Below are positions 11,263 to 22,040 of a stretch of 64,000 nt of DNA, piece after piece. The stretch is from contig CM019067.1 of assembly GCA_009667805.1 (NCBI GenBank), forward strand, positions 160,723,049 to 160,787,048, given 5' to 3'. Within the stretch, counting starts at the first letter, position 1, and each line of letters begins with the position of its first letter. Made by a program: the position numbers and the translations under genes. The stretch is from Leptobrachium leishanense (lineage: Eukaryota > Chordata > Amphibia > Anura > Megophryidae). The notes under the pieces are model-generated. The model had not been told where the DNA came from. It searched no databases and saw only the letters and a program-made list of their open reading frames with translations.

Positions 11263-12017
11263 TACAGGGCGTCCATAAAGTCTCTTTACAATTTCCAAAA
11301 TTTCTTACAAAGGCAAATGAAAAGACAGATAAGTGAAAATTATTACAAAATGAGACCTACATATTTAGGTTTTTTTGGCTTCTTTAAAACACCTCTATAT
11401 GGGCACCATCAGATGGTACTCGATTTCTTGCCATGCTCCCTTTAGCATACCCTCATCAATGGTGGCAATGGCATCAGTGATCCTCTGCTTTAGATTAATG
11501 ATGTCCTATACCTTTGTTCGATACACAATATCTTTAACATAGCCCCATAGAAAGAAGTCAAGGGGAGCAATATCTGGTTAATGAGGTGGCCAGGAATTGT
11601 TTTATTTTTTTTGAGAAAGGATTTTACCAGGAAGGATACATTGAGATTTATCTCATTTTCAAGTATGTCCTGGGTGGCGAGTATGTACCGTTAGGTGTCT
11701 TGCCTAAGGACACTTACTGGAGAGGAGCTCTTGCCAGGATCGAACCTGTGTCTCCACAGTCTCTCTCAACGGTTATAGAGCAGTGATGTTACCTCTACTC
11801 CACACAGTCACCCCTTCCAATCCACCGGTCTGTAAATGTTTCATTTAGGAACCCACGAACATGCAGTCACCAATGTGGTGGTACACCATCTTGCTGTAAA
11901 ATGATGGTTGGTGACTGGTGGATTGGAAGGGGTGGCCCAATTCCCTGGCCACCTTGTAAACAAAGATATCACTCCCCTCGTCTTCTTTCTATTGGGTTAT
12001 CTGGTGATCCCTGTATA
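11263..12017 (-). pseudogene. Mariner/Tc1-superfamily transposase relic, folded back and split by a SINE
   Basis: The left end CAGGGCGTCCATAAAGTCTC resembles mariner termini and abuts TA. On the minus strand, pieces of a DDE transposase are readable: QQDGVPPHW, then HVRGFLNETFTDRWIGRG (about 11905-11815), then after the SINE WPPH*PDIAPLDFFLWGYVK, followed by DIVYRTK and EGMLKGAWQEIEYHL. This order matches mariner-like transposases with the SPDLTPLDFFLWG third catalytic motif. Stops and frame changes make it non-functional. On the right (about 11915-12000) an inverted partial copy encodes WIGRGGPIPWPP on the plus strand. Confidence 0.82.
11601..11806 (-). mobile_element. tRNA-derived SINE inserted in mariner relic
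   Basis: Same family as the SINE at 7868. On the minus strand a tRNA-like head (GTGGAGTAGAGGTAACATC), B box GGTTCGATCCTGG, body and tail CATACTTGAAAATGAGATAA plus CCTTCCTGGTAAAATCC can be read, ending in an A-rich run. It separates the WIGRG and PWPP parts of the transposase relic. The inverted right arm of the relic still shows the uninterrupted junction. Confidence 0.88.
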
Positions 12018-12150
12018 TATATGTATTTATGTTTGTCCTGAGGAAAGTTCCTTGTAGGAACTGAAACGTTGGCATTTCTTTTAAACAAACGGAATAAAGA
12101 AGATTATTGATGGAAACCCCTGAGTGCTGGCATATCTTCAATCTTGATAG
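12018..12150 (+). mobile_element. Penelope-like element end (short fragment)
   Basis: Contains the hammerhead-like core at 12038-12073 and continues with AATAAAGAAGATTATTGATGG and GAGTGCTGGCATATCTTCAA. The same downstream order (AATAAAG then GAGTGCTGGCATATCTGCTT) occurs at 46205-46262. Assignment to Penelope-like retroelements rests on the known association of such hairpins with their terminal repeats. Confidence 0.5.
12038..12073 (+). ncRNA. Hammerhead-ribozyme-like core
   Basis: The order is CTGAGGAA, stem AGTTCC, loop TTGTA, stem GGAACT, then GAAACGTTGGC. This matches the hammerhead core layout (CUGANGA, stem II, GAAA) with a perfect 6-bp stem II. The expected UH cleavage position after a short stem III appears altered (GGC where GUC is typical), so this copy may not cleave. 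Confidence 0.5.
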
Positions 12151-13854
12151 ATATATATATATTAGGTTTTTTTTTTTACTGAGTGTTATAAATAATATTT
12201 ATTGAAAACAAAGTTGATACTTTAGTGTATTTTTCATTTAATCTTAAATAGCTCATGAAGCTGCCAGTGTAACTAAGAAAAAAAATATAACAATTCTCTG
12301 TTTGTAAGACACAAGCTACTGACTTCCACCTGTGCAATGTTTTTCCAATATAAAGTGACTTCTTTGGAGAAAGTGCGTGTGTCTTTTTTCTTTTTTAAAT
12401 TCATGCTACAGTTTTAAACATGCTTATAACTGATCCGGTAAACTGTGTCAGAAAACATATAACAAGTCTAATCCTCTAATGATGTGACAGGTATCTCCAG
12501 GCTTAAAGCAGACGAGTTCCATACTTTGCTACAGGTACATCAATAAATATCCTCTATATTGATCCGACTATTTTTAAAACCTACCTTGTTAGTGATAATT
12601 GACATGAAGAACTTCTAACCTATCTTCCAAATCCCTGCTATTACCTTACCACATCAACATGCTTTCTAAATGTCGATTCAGTCCTTGCACTAGGTTGATT
12701 AGTACACGCACGTGATGTTATTTTTATAGGATAGCATAATTACACATACGTACATGTCGCATTGACCAGACTTTGCTCTTCCACCCTTTAGCCACACAGT
12801 TAAAGCTCATTTGAATACATATTTCCAGTTTCATTATAATTTCTTAAAAATTTAAATAATCAGAATTACACATCAAACAGAGAACTGGTCGTCTTATCGC
12901 CTTGGCGACATCGGATTTTTTGCTCCTAATTGACTCAAAATATTTCCAAAAAAGCATTGAAGGAAGAAGGATCTGACTATTTTTTTCTAGGCAATAATAT
13001 TTGTTGATACGGGTGCAGACATCTCTGACAATTCTGACAATTAGGATAGAATGTTGTAATGGTGAGATGCTTTATATAGTAGCTGACATCACACTTAGTT
13101 GACAGCAAGCAGAAGCTTGGGGCATTGTGTTAAAAAGAAAAAAAAATCACTGCACAGACAAGAAGATAAGAATGCCGCTAATGCATTGGGTCATGAAAGT
13201 AGGACAGCAAAAATATAAAGGTTTGTAGGCTTCTTCCCTAAACAGCAATGCTTGATGAGAAAGTGTTGAGAAAAGCTAATGTAGACAAGATAAGCTAAAT
13301 TGATAAATATTTCTACAGTAGACGAGAGTTTTTTTCTAATCTCTGCTATTTTATCATACATTCAGCATGTCACTTGTCACATGTAGCACAGTGCAAATGA
13401 CTGTTTAGCTGAAGCAACACCTTACTTAAACTACACAAAAAAGCAGAAAAACAAACCTTGTTGTGTGCCAGGATTACCTACAAGAAATGTGTTCGCAAAG
13501 ACAGAAATACAAAGGTTTTCAGTTTTCGCGTTTAATGGCATTTATGGTGTCAACGTTACTTTTTTTAGCACGTTATGTAATACAAATATTAAACAAATAT
13601 ATAAAAATGCAGATTATCACCCCAATTTAATGTCTTATACACATTGTGCCTAATTACCCATCTACAGTAAATAGCAATAATAACGTCAATGCTCAGCAGC
13701 AAGAGGAAGAAAATGAATGTGCATATTCCACTCATCAATGCTTTTTTCTGGGAAACCCTAGGTTTCAGGTACAGAAATGATTATCATATTTAAATAAAAG
13801 TTACAGGTCGAGTATGGATGGAACAGTTATATCAAGGAGACAAATGGATAACTC
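12151..13854. other. Unassigned AT-rich DNA
   Basis: About 1.7 kb with no long open frame, repeat terminus or RNA gene that I recognise. It is one of the calmer stretches and could hold unique host non-coding sequence. Confidence 0.5.
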
Positions 13855-13857
13855 TTA

Positions 13858-14271
13858 AGGGGTTATTCAAAGAGAGCCGAATTGGTCTCTGAATTGCACC
13901 GAATGGTGAATTTCCCCCGTCAAGTTGTGTGGGGTTTTTTTGTGTGGTCTTTTTACCCCTTTTCGGCGGCTGGTCAGCTTATTTCGGCAGTGTTCAGCAG
14001 TCTTTTCGACGGGTCGTCGTCTGCGTTCCATTCAGCGGTTTATTGGATGTGTTCAGTAGTTTTTCTGAGGCATTCAGTGGGTTAATCGACGGCAGGGGGC
14101 GGTCTGCGCCTACGTACAGCGGGATTATTGGCAGCGTTCGATCGATCGATTCGGCGCACTTCAGGGACCCTGTAGTGAATGCTGAATTCACCTCAGGGTC
14201 GGTGAATTGAGGTTGCAGAATTGCGCCGAATGAAAGTGCATTGAAATTTCAGTGCTCTTTGAATAACCCCT
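13858..14271. mobile_element. Harbinger-like MITE (family D), 414 bp
   Basis: Starts AGGGGTTATTCAAAGAG and ends CTCTTTGAATAACCCCT. An exact TTA target duplication flanks it (13855-13857, 14272-14274). The interior differs from family C although the outer 17 bp are nearly the same. No coding capacity. Confidence 0.88.
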
Positions 14272-14279
14272 TTAATGAT

Positions 14280-14345
14280 ACCAGTACATACTTGGAAATG
14301 AGAGAAATATTGATGCTATGCTTCTGGGCAAAACATTGTATAAAA
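14280..14345 (+). mobile_element. Diverged SINE/LINE 3' tail
   Basis: ACATACTTGGAAATGAGAGA followed by CTTCTGGGCAAAAC aligns with the tail of the LINE at 50020-50890 and of the two SINEs, with scattered mismatches. Only the tail is visible. Confidence 0.5.
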
Positions 14346-14403
14346 CATATTAAATAAAAATGGATGGATGGAGGTAGAGTGGTCAAGAGGTGGAAATATT
14401 TAA

Positions 14404-15638
14404 CCCTTTCGCTGCTGAGGCTTTTCACACCTCTGTGCTGAGGTCATTTTTACCGGTTTTGCTCATCATGTTTAAACGTGTTTTGAAGGCTTATTTTAGT
14501 ATATTACCCAGACATATTATACATCGTTCTTTCCGTCAGACTCGGTAGATTCATAATATGTCATTATTATATGTATACGTTATGTCATGTCTGTATATTA
14601 TAACAAAAAATGCAATAAAATATGTATTTTCAATAATTTACAATGTGTAAAGTGTTTTTTTTCACATTTTAACATGCGAGCAATTGCGGTTATATTTTGT
14701 ATGGGGTGCGCTTGTTAAAAAAATTAGAGATGGGGTCTCGTTACATTTTTTTTTGGGGGAAAATTACGCGATTTTTAACAAACGCACTGCATACAAAAAT
14801 CGTTAGTGCAGCATCATTGTTCACATTATAATTGAAATGGGAACAATATTGCTGCATTAACGAACCAAAAAAAATAAAAAAAAATGTTTATTTTTTTTTA
14901 TAATTTTTTTTTAAATATATTTTTATTTTTAATTTTAATTTAATTTTTTTTTAAAAAACTTTTTTCACATTCGAGTTTGATATCGTTGGAACGGCCATGC
15001 TCTGGCCGATCCAACCATACCAAAGTTTAACCCCTAGCTGCCACGGATCGGGAGATAGGGAGTTCATTGGAACTCCCTATCTCCACCGTTGGTGGCAGTT
15101 AGGGGTTAACTCTAGGACTGGCGTCATCGTGCTATGCACGATGACGCCAGTCCTCAGGGGGAGTTCCCGGAGGCTTGGCCGACATCCAAGATGTCGGCCA
15201 GCTCCGGGAAAGGATCGCGAACCGGCGCTTTTCAGCGCCGATTCGCGATCCAGCTCCCCAGGGGTTAATGCCAGGCACCATTTGGAAGGGCAGGCTGTGC
15301 CCTTCCAAATGGTGCCTGGGTTAACCCCCGCAATGCCGCCGATCGGGAGGGAGAGAGGTCCGAAGGACCTCCCCCCTCCCTTTCAGGCACCTCCTCCGTA
15401 CATGCGGGGGGGGCTCCTGAATTAGGTGTCATCGCGCTGCCGCGATGACACCTAATTTCAGCGGCTGCGGTTCCGGATGCTGGGCTAACATCGAGGATGT
15501 CAGCCCGCACCGGGGGGCCAGCGATCGGCCGGAACCCGGCCGAACGCTGACCCCAAAGGGAGGACGCGCTCAGCGCGTCCTCCGCATACCAGCAGTAATG
15601 CGGAGGACGCGCTGAGCGCGTCCTCCGCATTGAAGTGG
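14404..15638. mobile_element. Palindrome-rich element at a TTAA site (1235 bp)
   Basis: TTAA flanks both sides (14400-14403 and 15639-15642), the target of Kolobok and piggyBac transposases. The left end is CCCTTTCGCTGCTGAGGC. The right end is a long hairpin, AGGACGCGCTCAGCGCGTCC repeated in inverse. Other strong palindromes include AGGACTGGCGTCATCGTGC with its full complement (about 15113-15153) and CCAGGCACCATTTGGAAGGG with its complement (15271-15318). GC content is far above the flanks. Open frames on both strands across 14997-15630 are consequences of this palindromic GC-rich DNA, not genes. Confidence 0.75.
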
Positions 15639-15642
15639 TTAA

Positions 15643-16334
15643 GGGTTGGTTAAGGGAATCAGGTTAGGTTTATAAATTGAATTAAGATTAGGGTCTGAGT
15701 CCCTATTTTCTACTTGCAAACTATAAGAAGTGTGCCAGTGAGGAAGTACTTTTTTTTATTCAGTTTCTATGTGCTATTTATGCTTATTTAGCAGATATGC
15801 TATGCATTTTGTTTAGTTCTAGATGTCAAATTACATGTCTGGATAGCCAACATCTCTTACATATGTTGAGAGCCTATGGCCAATGTTCTTGACAGGAACA
15901 GTCAGTTTGTCACTGCTAATATCTTCCAGCTTTACTTTTTTGTATTTATTGATGGACCAGAAACCTTAATCTAAAAAGATTGTTTTCTTTTCTGCAATTA
16001 TAGTGTACATGCTGTATGACTTACGGTTATTCACCCAGCTATTCCTGAAAAATCAATTTTGTGCTTTCTATAAAAAGGTTAATAAGGTCTAGTAAAACAG
16101 GTCATCCAATTTTGGGTATTTTTATTATGAAACTGTTTGCATAAACATTATTATTTTACAAGTAGACTTCCCAGAGGACTTATCACAAAATGAAACATTT
16201 TCTCCTAAAGCCCTTTGCTGTAACCATTGAATTTTTTTAGATACAATTGGTTGATTTGTTTGTGAAATATTAGGCTTATGTTATTTACTGATATAAGAGG
16301 GACGCACGAATATCACCTTATCAGTCTTGCTCTC
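15643..16334. other. Unassigned DNA
   Basis: No recognisable gene or repeat. Confidence 0.45.
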
Positions 16335-16337
16335 TAA

Positions 16338-17220
16338 CATGGTAATTCAAAGAGAATCGAAAATTCACCGCACGTTCGGTGACTTTTCGTTCTCTTCAAT
16401 TCAGTTCCTTTTGCCGATCCCATTTCGGCGACCCTGCGGTGTATTCAGCAAGCACCACAGGGTCCCCGAATTGCAGGGAAAGGCCGCCGCAAACCAAACG
16501 AAAACTAACCGCAAAACCCGGCAAAAACCCGCAAAAACATCTGGATTAACCTGCCGAAAACGCCGGAAAAACCCGAGCAGGAGCCGATCACACGCAGCGA
16601 AGCCGCCGGAGTAAGCCGACACCGCAGACGAGTGAAGTGAATAAATTAGGAAAACAGTTTGCTTAAATGTTTGCAAAGAAACTACTGAGCGAAAATGTCT
16701 GAAATTTACATATGCGGTCCAATGAATGATAATAAAAAGGGCTGTTACAGAAAAAATAAGTAAACTTAAAAAAATCAGACTTTTTTTAAATAAAAAAAAA
16801 TCCAGAAAAATGCTTAAAATATCCTAAAAAATCTATAACTAAAGAGACTCTTTACTGCAGAATTTTATAATGAGCGGTTTATTAGATATTGTATTAAAAC
16901 GGGAATATTTTTAACATTGAAGCCTATGGGATTTTGCCTGAATAAATCTGCCGCATGAAATCACCGAATGGCAGGGCATTTCGGAAACCTTTCACTGCTG
17001 GTTTGTGCTCTCTGAATAGCCGAAGCAGTGCTTTTTTATGGGGATTTCACTGCCCTCAAACAGGCACCGAACAGGCACCGTATGTGCAGGCAATTCGCCA
17101 GGATTTGGCGAATTGCCTGCTCTCTGGATAGCCGAATGTCCAAGAAAGGTAACCGAATGCAGATTTTCAGCGTTCAGGTTACCTTTCTCCAGCCATTCGG
17201 ATCTCTTTTGAATTACCCTG
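16338..17220. mobile_element. Harbinger-like element, family C copy (883 bp)
   Basis: Termini CATGGTAATTCAAAGAG and CTCTTTTGAATTACCCTG with an exact TAA duplication (16335-16337, 17221-17223). It aligns along its whole length with 3044-3944 in the same orientation, including the GTCACCGAACGTGCGG hairpin near the left end, the shared module (about 16800-16960) and the GGTAACCGAA hairpin near the right end. Open frames inside are not conserved between copies as protein and are left out. Confidence 0.9.
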
Positions 17221-17223
17221 TAA

Positions 17224-17688
17224 GTAACACATTTTCTTCAATTACCCAATATCTTGTCTATACTTTCATTTGTCCATGCAATAAGGCCTATGTGGAGTAT
17301 CTTAACCTTTTCCCCTTACAAAACATGTAAACTTGATTTTGTATTGTAACACAATTGCAAACAAAAGCTAGCAAATAAAACCATTTGCATATTTTAATGC
17401 AGGATTATCTGTCCCTCGAGTAGCAACACAAGTCTCTGAGATCAGATCTTACTCCTGTCACCTTGTATTACTGTAAAGAAGGTACAAAGAGCAGCCCCCA
17501 ATTCCAACTATAACAAAACGCTTACCGGACGTTTCTACTGCATTATAATACCCAGGAAGAGGGCAGAATATAGAAAGAGCTCTGGGTCACTCACTACCAT
17601 ACAGGGATAAGATTCAGGGGGATATAATGATTTAAAATCCATATACAGTACAGATACAGTATAAGGTGTTATTGTAATTTCCATATAC
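17224..17688. other. Unassigned DNA
   Basis: No recognisable gene or repeat. Confidence 0.4.
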
Positions 17689-17691
17689 AGT

Positions 17692-18056
17692 CAGGTCTAT
17701 TAAAAAATGGTGAAACTCAGGAGAATGACTGGAGAAGTGAAAATTCTACAGCGTTATTCAGAGAGAGGTAAAAAGTAGGAGAATGACTGGAGAACTGAAA
17801 ATTCTAGGTCAAAATAGCCAAACCAGAAAAATCTCCCATTTATCTCACTTTCCAAATCGGCTATTTTGACCTATAATTTTCCATTCTCCAGTCATTCTCC
17901 TGCTTTTCACCTCTCTCTGAATAACCCTGCTAGGTCAAAATAGCCAAACCAGAAACTTTCTCCCATTTATCTCACTTTCCAAATTGGGTATCTGGTCTAG
18001 ATTGGAGAATTGGCAGGAAAAGAGAACAGAGTTTCAACTTTTAGTAAATAGACCTG
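17692..18056. mobile_element. MITE family A copy carrying a nested MITE B
   Basis: The outer element has CAGGTCTATTAAA on the left and TAGTAAATAGACCTG on the right, flanked by an exact AGT duplication (17689-17691, 18057-18059). The nested family B element occupies 17749-17929. Excising it with one CTA rejoins GAAAATTCTA to GGTCAAAATAG, the intact A core. Confidence 0.9.
17749..17929. mobile_element. MITE family B copy nested in MITE A
   Basis: 181 bp, starting CAGCGTTATTCAGAGAGAGG and ending CTCTCTCTGAATAACCCTG, with an exact CTA duplication (17746-17748, 17930-17932). The target is the CTAG in TTCTAGGTC of the family A core, the same palindrome hit by the B copy at 624-814. Confidence 0.92.
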
Positions 18057-18059
18057 AGT

Positions 18060-19084
18060 GTAGATGCCACATACAGATATTTTATATTATATTTGGAATT
18101 TATGGAAGCTGCATAGCTAATAATCTCATTACGATCACTACAAATCCCAATGAGTCAGAGAAGTTTCCATTTTTAATTTCTATCTTTATCACATTTACTG
18201 TATTTGACATAAAGACCATTTCTGCCTGTATGATTTTAAGGCAGACCCTATGTGAAATCAAGAAGAGACACCATCTAGAGATCAGAACTTTTCATCCTAG
18301 CAATCTTTCTGTAGAGGGTAGATAAATACATGAAAAATTAAAAATGAGCAAATTTAAATTGTTTTAACCTTAGCTATTTTGTAATAACAAATGTGTCATT
18401 GTCATTTTAGTCTACATTTAATTGTAATCTATGCATCCCATGTTTCATATAAATTATAATTTTTTTTCAACTAAAAAGTATTAGGTTAATGAAGGGGTCA
18501 AGTGGTGTTCTTTGGAGCACTGATGAATTTTATGTAGTCAAAAATAAAATTCTTCCTAGGCTTTTGTTGTCATGGTAAAGGTGTTACATCTGTACTTTAT
18601 CTTTCTTAAGAGGAGAAAAAAAATATGATTTTTTTGTACAATAAAAGTAACTAAATATTTTAATTTCATATCTAATTGTTATACCAGCATTCATTTAAAT
18701 TTTTTGGAGGAAATGCAATTCAATTTTTACAATTATTATTGTAATTTATGTTGAAAAATCAACAGCAGCATAACAATTTATTTAAAACTATTACATGGCT
18801 TTAAGATAACCTTTCATGATTTGCTGTTTCAAAGTGTTATTACAAGTCGGCTTGATTATGTATTTCAGCAAGAAATAAATGTCAAGCCATACAACATATG
18901 TTAATATATGTTAAAATGTCCTAGGTCTGATCATGTCCTCGGATGATAAACTGGGGGAAGAACTGACCTCTGTAAAGACCTTTTAAACACCAGACCCTGT
19001 TAGGTTTAGTAAAGCCTACTGCAAAATGTTCCATTTGAGACTTAGTCCCCATTTGGTTACAAATATCTCCAGAAGGTAATAATC
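18060..19084. other. Unassigned AT-rich DNA
   Basis: The open frame at 17984-18325 starts inside a MITE and has no family resemblance I recognise. No other features seen. Confidence 0.45.
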
Positions 19085-19530
19085 ATCTTGGATGTCGGCC
19101 AGCTCTGGGAGGGGCGCCAATCGCGATCCAGCCCCCAAGGGGTTAAAGGCAGGCACCGCTTAGAAGTGCAGACTGTGCGCTTTAAAGTGGTGCCTGCCTT
19201 TTTTTCCTGTCCCTTACTGATGGGGGGGGAGAGAGGTCCAAAGGACCCCCCTCCCCTTCAGTCACCTTCCCTGCTCTGGTGGCGAGGGTGTGCCTTGAAT
19301 AGACCATCTTCACACCCAGCACGATGACGCTATTCAGCCGGCTAGGGTCCCAGAGGCAGGGCTAACATCCTAGATGTCAGCCCTCACCAGGATGCCGCAG
19401 CGATTGGCTAAAATACTGGGCTGATCGCAGGCTGAGATGATAGGACGTGCTCAGCGCGTCCTCCGCAGCCTAGGCACCACTTGGCACCACTTGGCTGGAT
19501 GTGCTGAGCGCCTCCTTATTAGCCAAGTGG
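19085..19530. mobile_element. Truncated copy of the TTAA palindrome-rich element
   Basis: CTTGGATGTCGGCCAGCTC and later GGACGTGCTCAGCGCGTCCT align with about 15185-15638. The right end GCCAAGTGG lies directly before TTAA (19531-19534). The left two-thirds of the element are missing. Confidence 0.65.
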
Positions 19531-19685
19531 TTAATATGTTTACTTAATAACATTTTTGGATTCTATTTTTCCGAAGTCCTCAAGTGCATCCTGCTTTTTG
19601 GGGTTTTGGATGTGGATTAAGGATTTTTGCACTGAGGCCCCGGTGCTTTTTGGATGCTAGAGCAGGCTGTGTATTGGATATATAT

Positions 19686-20922
19686 ATACACACTATATTG
19701 CCAAAAGTATTCGCTCACCCATCCAAATAATCAGAACCAGGTTTTCCAATCACTTCCATGGTCACAGGTATATAAAATCAAGCACCTAGGCATGCGGACT
19801 GTTTTTCCAAACATTTGTGAAAGAATGGGTCGCTCTCAGGAGCTCAGTGAATTCCAGCGTGGAACTGTGATAGGATGACACCTTTGCAACAAATCCAGTC
19901 GTGAAATTTCCTCACTCCTAAATATTCCACAGTCAACTATCAGCTGTATTATAAGAACGTGGAAGTGTTTGGGAACGACAGCAACTCAGCCATGAAGTGG
20001 TAGGCCACGTAAACTGACGGAGCGGGGTCAGCGGATGCTGAAGCACATAGGGCGAAGAGGTCACCAACTTTCTGCAGAGTCAATCCAAACTTCATGTGGC
20101 CTTCAGATTAGCTCAAGAACAGTGTGCTTCATGGAATGGGTTTCCATGGCCGAGCAGCTGCATCCAAGCCATACAGTACCAAGTGCAATGCAAAGCGTCG
20201 GATGCAGTAGTGCAAAGCACACCACCACTGGACTCTAGAGCAGTGGAGAGATGCGATTCGTCACTCCAGAGAACGCTTCTCCATCTGGCAATCTGATGGA
20301 TGAGTCTGGGTTTGGCGGTTGCCAGGAGAATGGTACTTGTCTGACTGCATTGTGCAAGTGTAAAATTTGGTGGAGGGGGGGATTATGGCGCGGAGTTGTT
20401 TTTCAGGAGCTGGACTTGGCCCCTTAGTTCCAGTGAAAGAAACTCTGAATGCTTCAGCATACCAAGACATTTTGGACAATTCCATGCTCCCAACTTTGTG
20501 GGAATAGTTTGGAGCTGGCCCCTTCCTCTTCCAACATGACTGTGCACCAGTGCACAAAGCAAGGTCCATAAAGACATGAATGACAGAGTCTGGTGTGGAT
20601 GAACTTGACTGGCCTGCACAGAGTCCTGACCTCAACCTGATAGAACACCTATGGGATGAATTAGAGCGGAGACTGAGAGCCAGGCCTTCTCGTCCAACAT
20701 CAGTGTGTGACCTCACAAATGCGCTTCTGGAAGAATGGTCAAAAATTCCCATAAACATACTCCTAAACCTCGTGGACTGCCTTCCCAGAAGAGTTAAAGC
20801 TGTTATAGCTGCAAAGGGTGGACAGACGTCATATTGAACTCTATGGATTAGGAAAGGGATGTCACTTAAGTTCATATGCGAGTCAAGGCAGGTGAGCAAA
20901 TACTTTTGGCAATATAGTATAT
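19686..20922 (+). mobile_element. Tc1-like DNA transposon, second family (about 1.24 kb)
   Basis: Inverted ends CACTATATTGCCAAAAGTAT and ATACTTTTGGCAATATAGT lie within TA-rich flanks, so the exact TA target is ambiguous. The enclosed transposase is on the plus strand. Termini and protein differ from the element at 1248-2896, so this is a separate Tc1 lineage. Confidence 0.9.
19825..20837 (+). pseudogene. Tc1-like transposase, heavily mutated
   Basis: Begins MGRSQELSEFQRGTVIG, then a stop, then helix-turn-helix remnants (REISSLLNIPQSTISCII) and SGRPRKLTERG. The catalytic half is recognisable as VWRLPGEWYL, then FQHDCAPVHKARSIKT (second Asp) and WPAQSPDLNLIEHLWDELE (third acidic residue). The last 85 codons (20580-20837) are uninterrupted and end AKGGQTSY. 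Several stops and frame changes in the middle make it inactive. Usual length is about 340 residues. Confidence 0.9.
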
Positions 20923-20939
20923 ATATATTATTTTTTTTC

Positions 20940-21618
20940 TTTTAAAAATTCTTTACTTTTAACATGGTCATGTTTAGTATCATTGGACATGCCAAGCTCT
21001 GGCCGTTCCAATGATACCAAACATTAACCCCTAGCTGCCACAGATCAGGAGATAGGGTGGTCACCGGACCCCCCCTATCTCACCATAGGTGGCAGCTAGG
21101 GGTTAACTCCCAAACTGACATCATTGTGTCCATGCGTGATGATGCCAGTAGGCAGGGGGAGATCCCGGAAGCTTGGCCGACATCCAAGATGTCAGTTAAC
21201 TCTGGGAGGGGACAGCGATCTGGTGCCTGTTAGCGCCGAATTGCGATCCAGCCCCAACGGGGTTAAAGGCAGCCACTGCTTAGAAGGGTAAGTCTTGCCC
21301 TTCAAAGCAGTGCCTGCCTTTTTTCTGTGCCCAAAACAGATCGGGAGGGAGAGAGGTCCCTTTCCTGCACCTTCAGGCACCTTCCCTGCACTGGCGGGGG
21401 AGGGGGTGCCAGAATAGACGTCATTGCGCCCATTCGTGCGGCCAGGGTCCCGAAGGCTGAGCTAACATCCAAGATGTCAGCCCGCACTGGGTGGCCGCAG
21501 TGATCGGCTGGAATCTCGGCTGATCGCGGCTGCAATGGGAGGACGTGCTCAGCACGTCCTCCACAGCCAAGTGTTCGCGTGTCTGGAAGTGCTGAGCGCT
21601 TCAGCCGCAGCAAACGGG
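20940..21618. mobile_element. Copy of the TTAA palindrome-rich element
   Basis: TAACCCCTAGCTGCCACAG, the GACATCCAAGATGTCAG palindrome and GGACGTGCTCAGCACGTCCT align with 14970-15638. GCAAACGGG precedes TTAA at 21619-21622. The start contains the hairpin TATCATTGGACATGCCAAGC facing GTTCCAATGATACC. It is inserted right after the Tc1 element; the left terminus is missing. Confidence 0.65.
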
Positions 21619-21622
21619 TTAA

Positions 21623-22036
21623 ACATGATGAGCACAAAATAGTCAAAATGAGCACACAGAGGTGAAATGTCTCAGCAGGGGAAGAGCTAAGAAGCAAAAA
21701 AAAATTAAACATTGGATATTTCTAAACTCAGGACAAAAGTTAGAAACTATTTAGCTGGGGCCTTTTTTGGCGGTTTTAGATTTTGGGGGTCAAAGTTCGA
21801 AAAAGTGTTTTTTTTTCTTACAATTTCAATTTTTTTTTAGTACATTATACAATATGATGAAAATAATGGTATCTTTACAAAGTCCATATAATGGTGAGAA
21901 AACGGTATATAATATGTGTGGGTTCCATAGACGAGTAAGAGGAAAATTAGAGCTGAACGCAAACAGCGCAGAAATGTAAAAACAGCAGTAGGTACTTTCA
22001 GACAGACAATGGTAAAACAGTCTGGTCACTATGGGG
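21623..22036. mobile_element. Non-autonomous TTAA element, small family, copy 1
   Basis: The right end CACTATGGGG abuts TTAA (22037-22040). The segment TACAATATGATGAAAATAAT through GACAGACAATGGTAAAAC aligns with 26770-26950 of the copy at 26564-26967. The left edge is blurred because it joins another TTAA-family element. Confidence 0.65.
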
Positions 22037-22040
22037 TTAA

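Noticed and set aside
14997..15630. Overlapping open frames of 142 and 121 residues on opposite strands
   Set aside because: They lie within GC-rich palindromes of a TTAA element, and each palindrome reads open on both strands; no domain.
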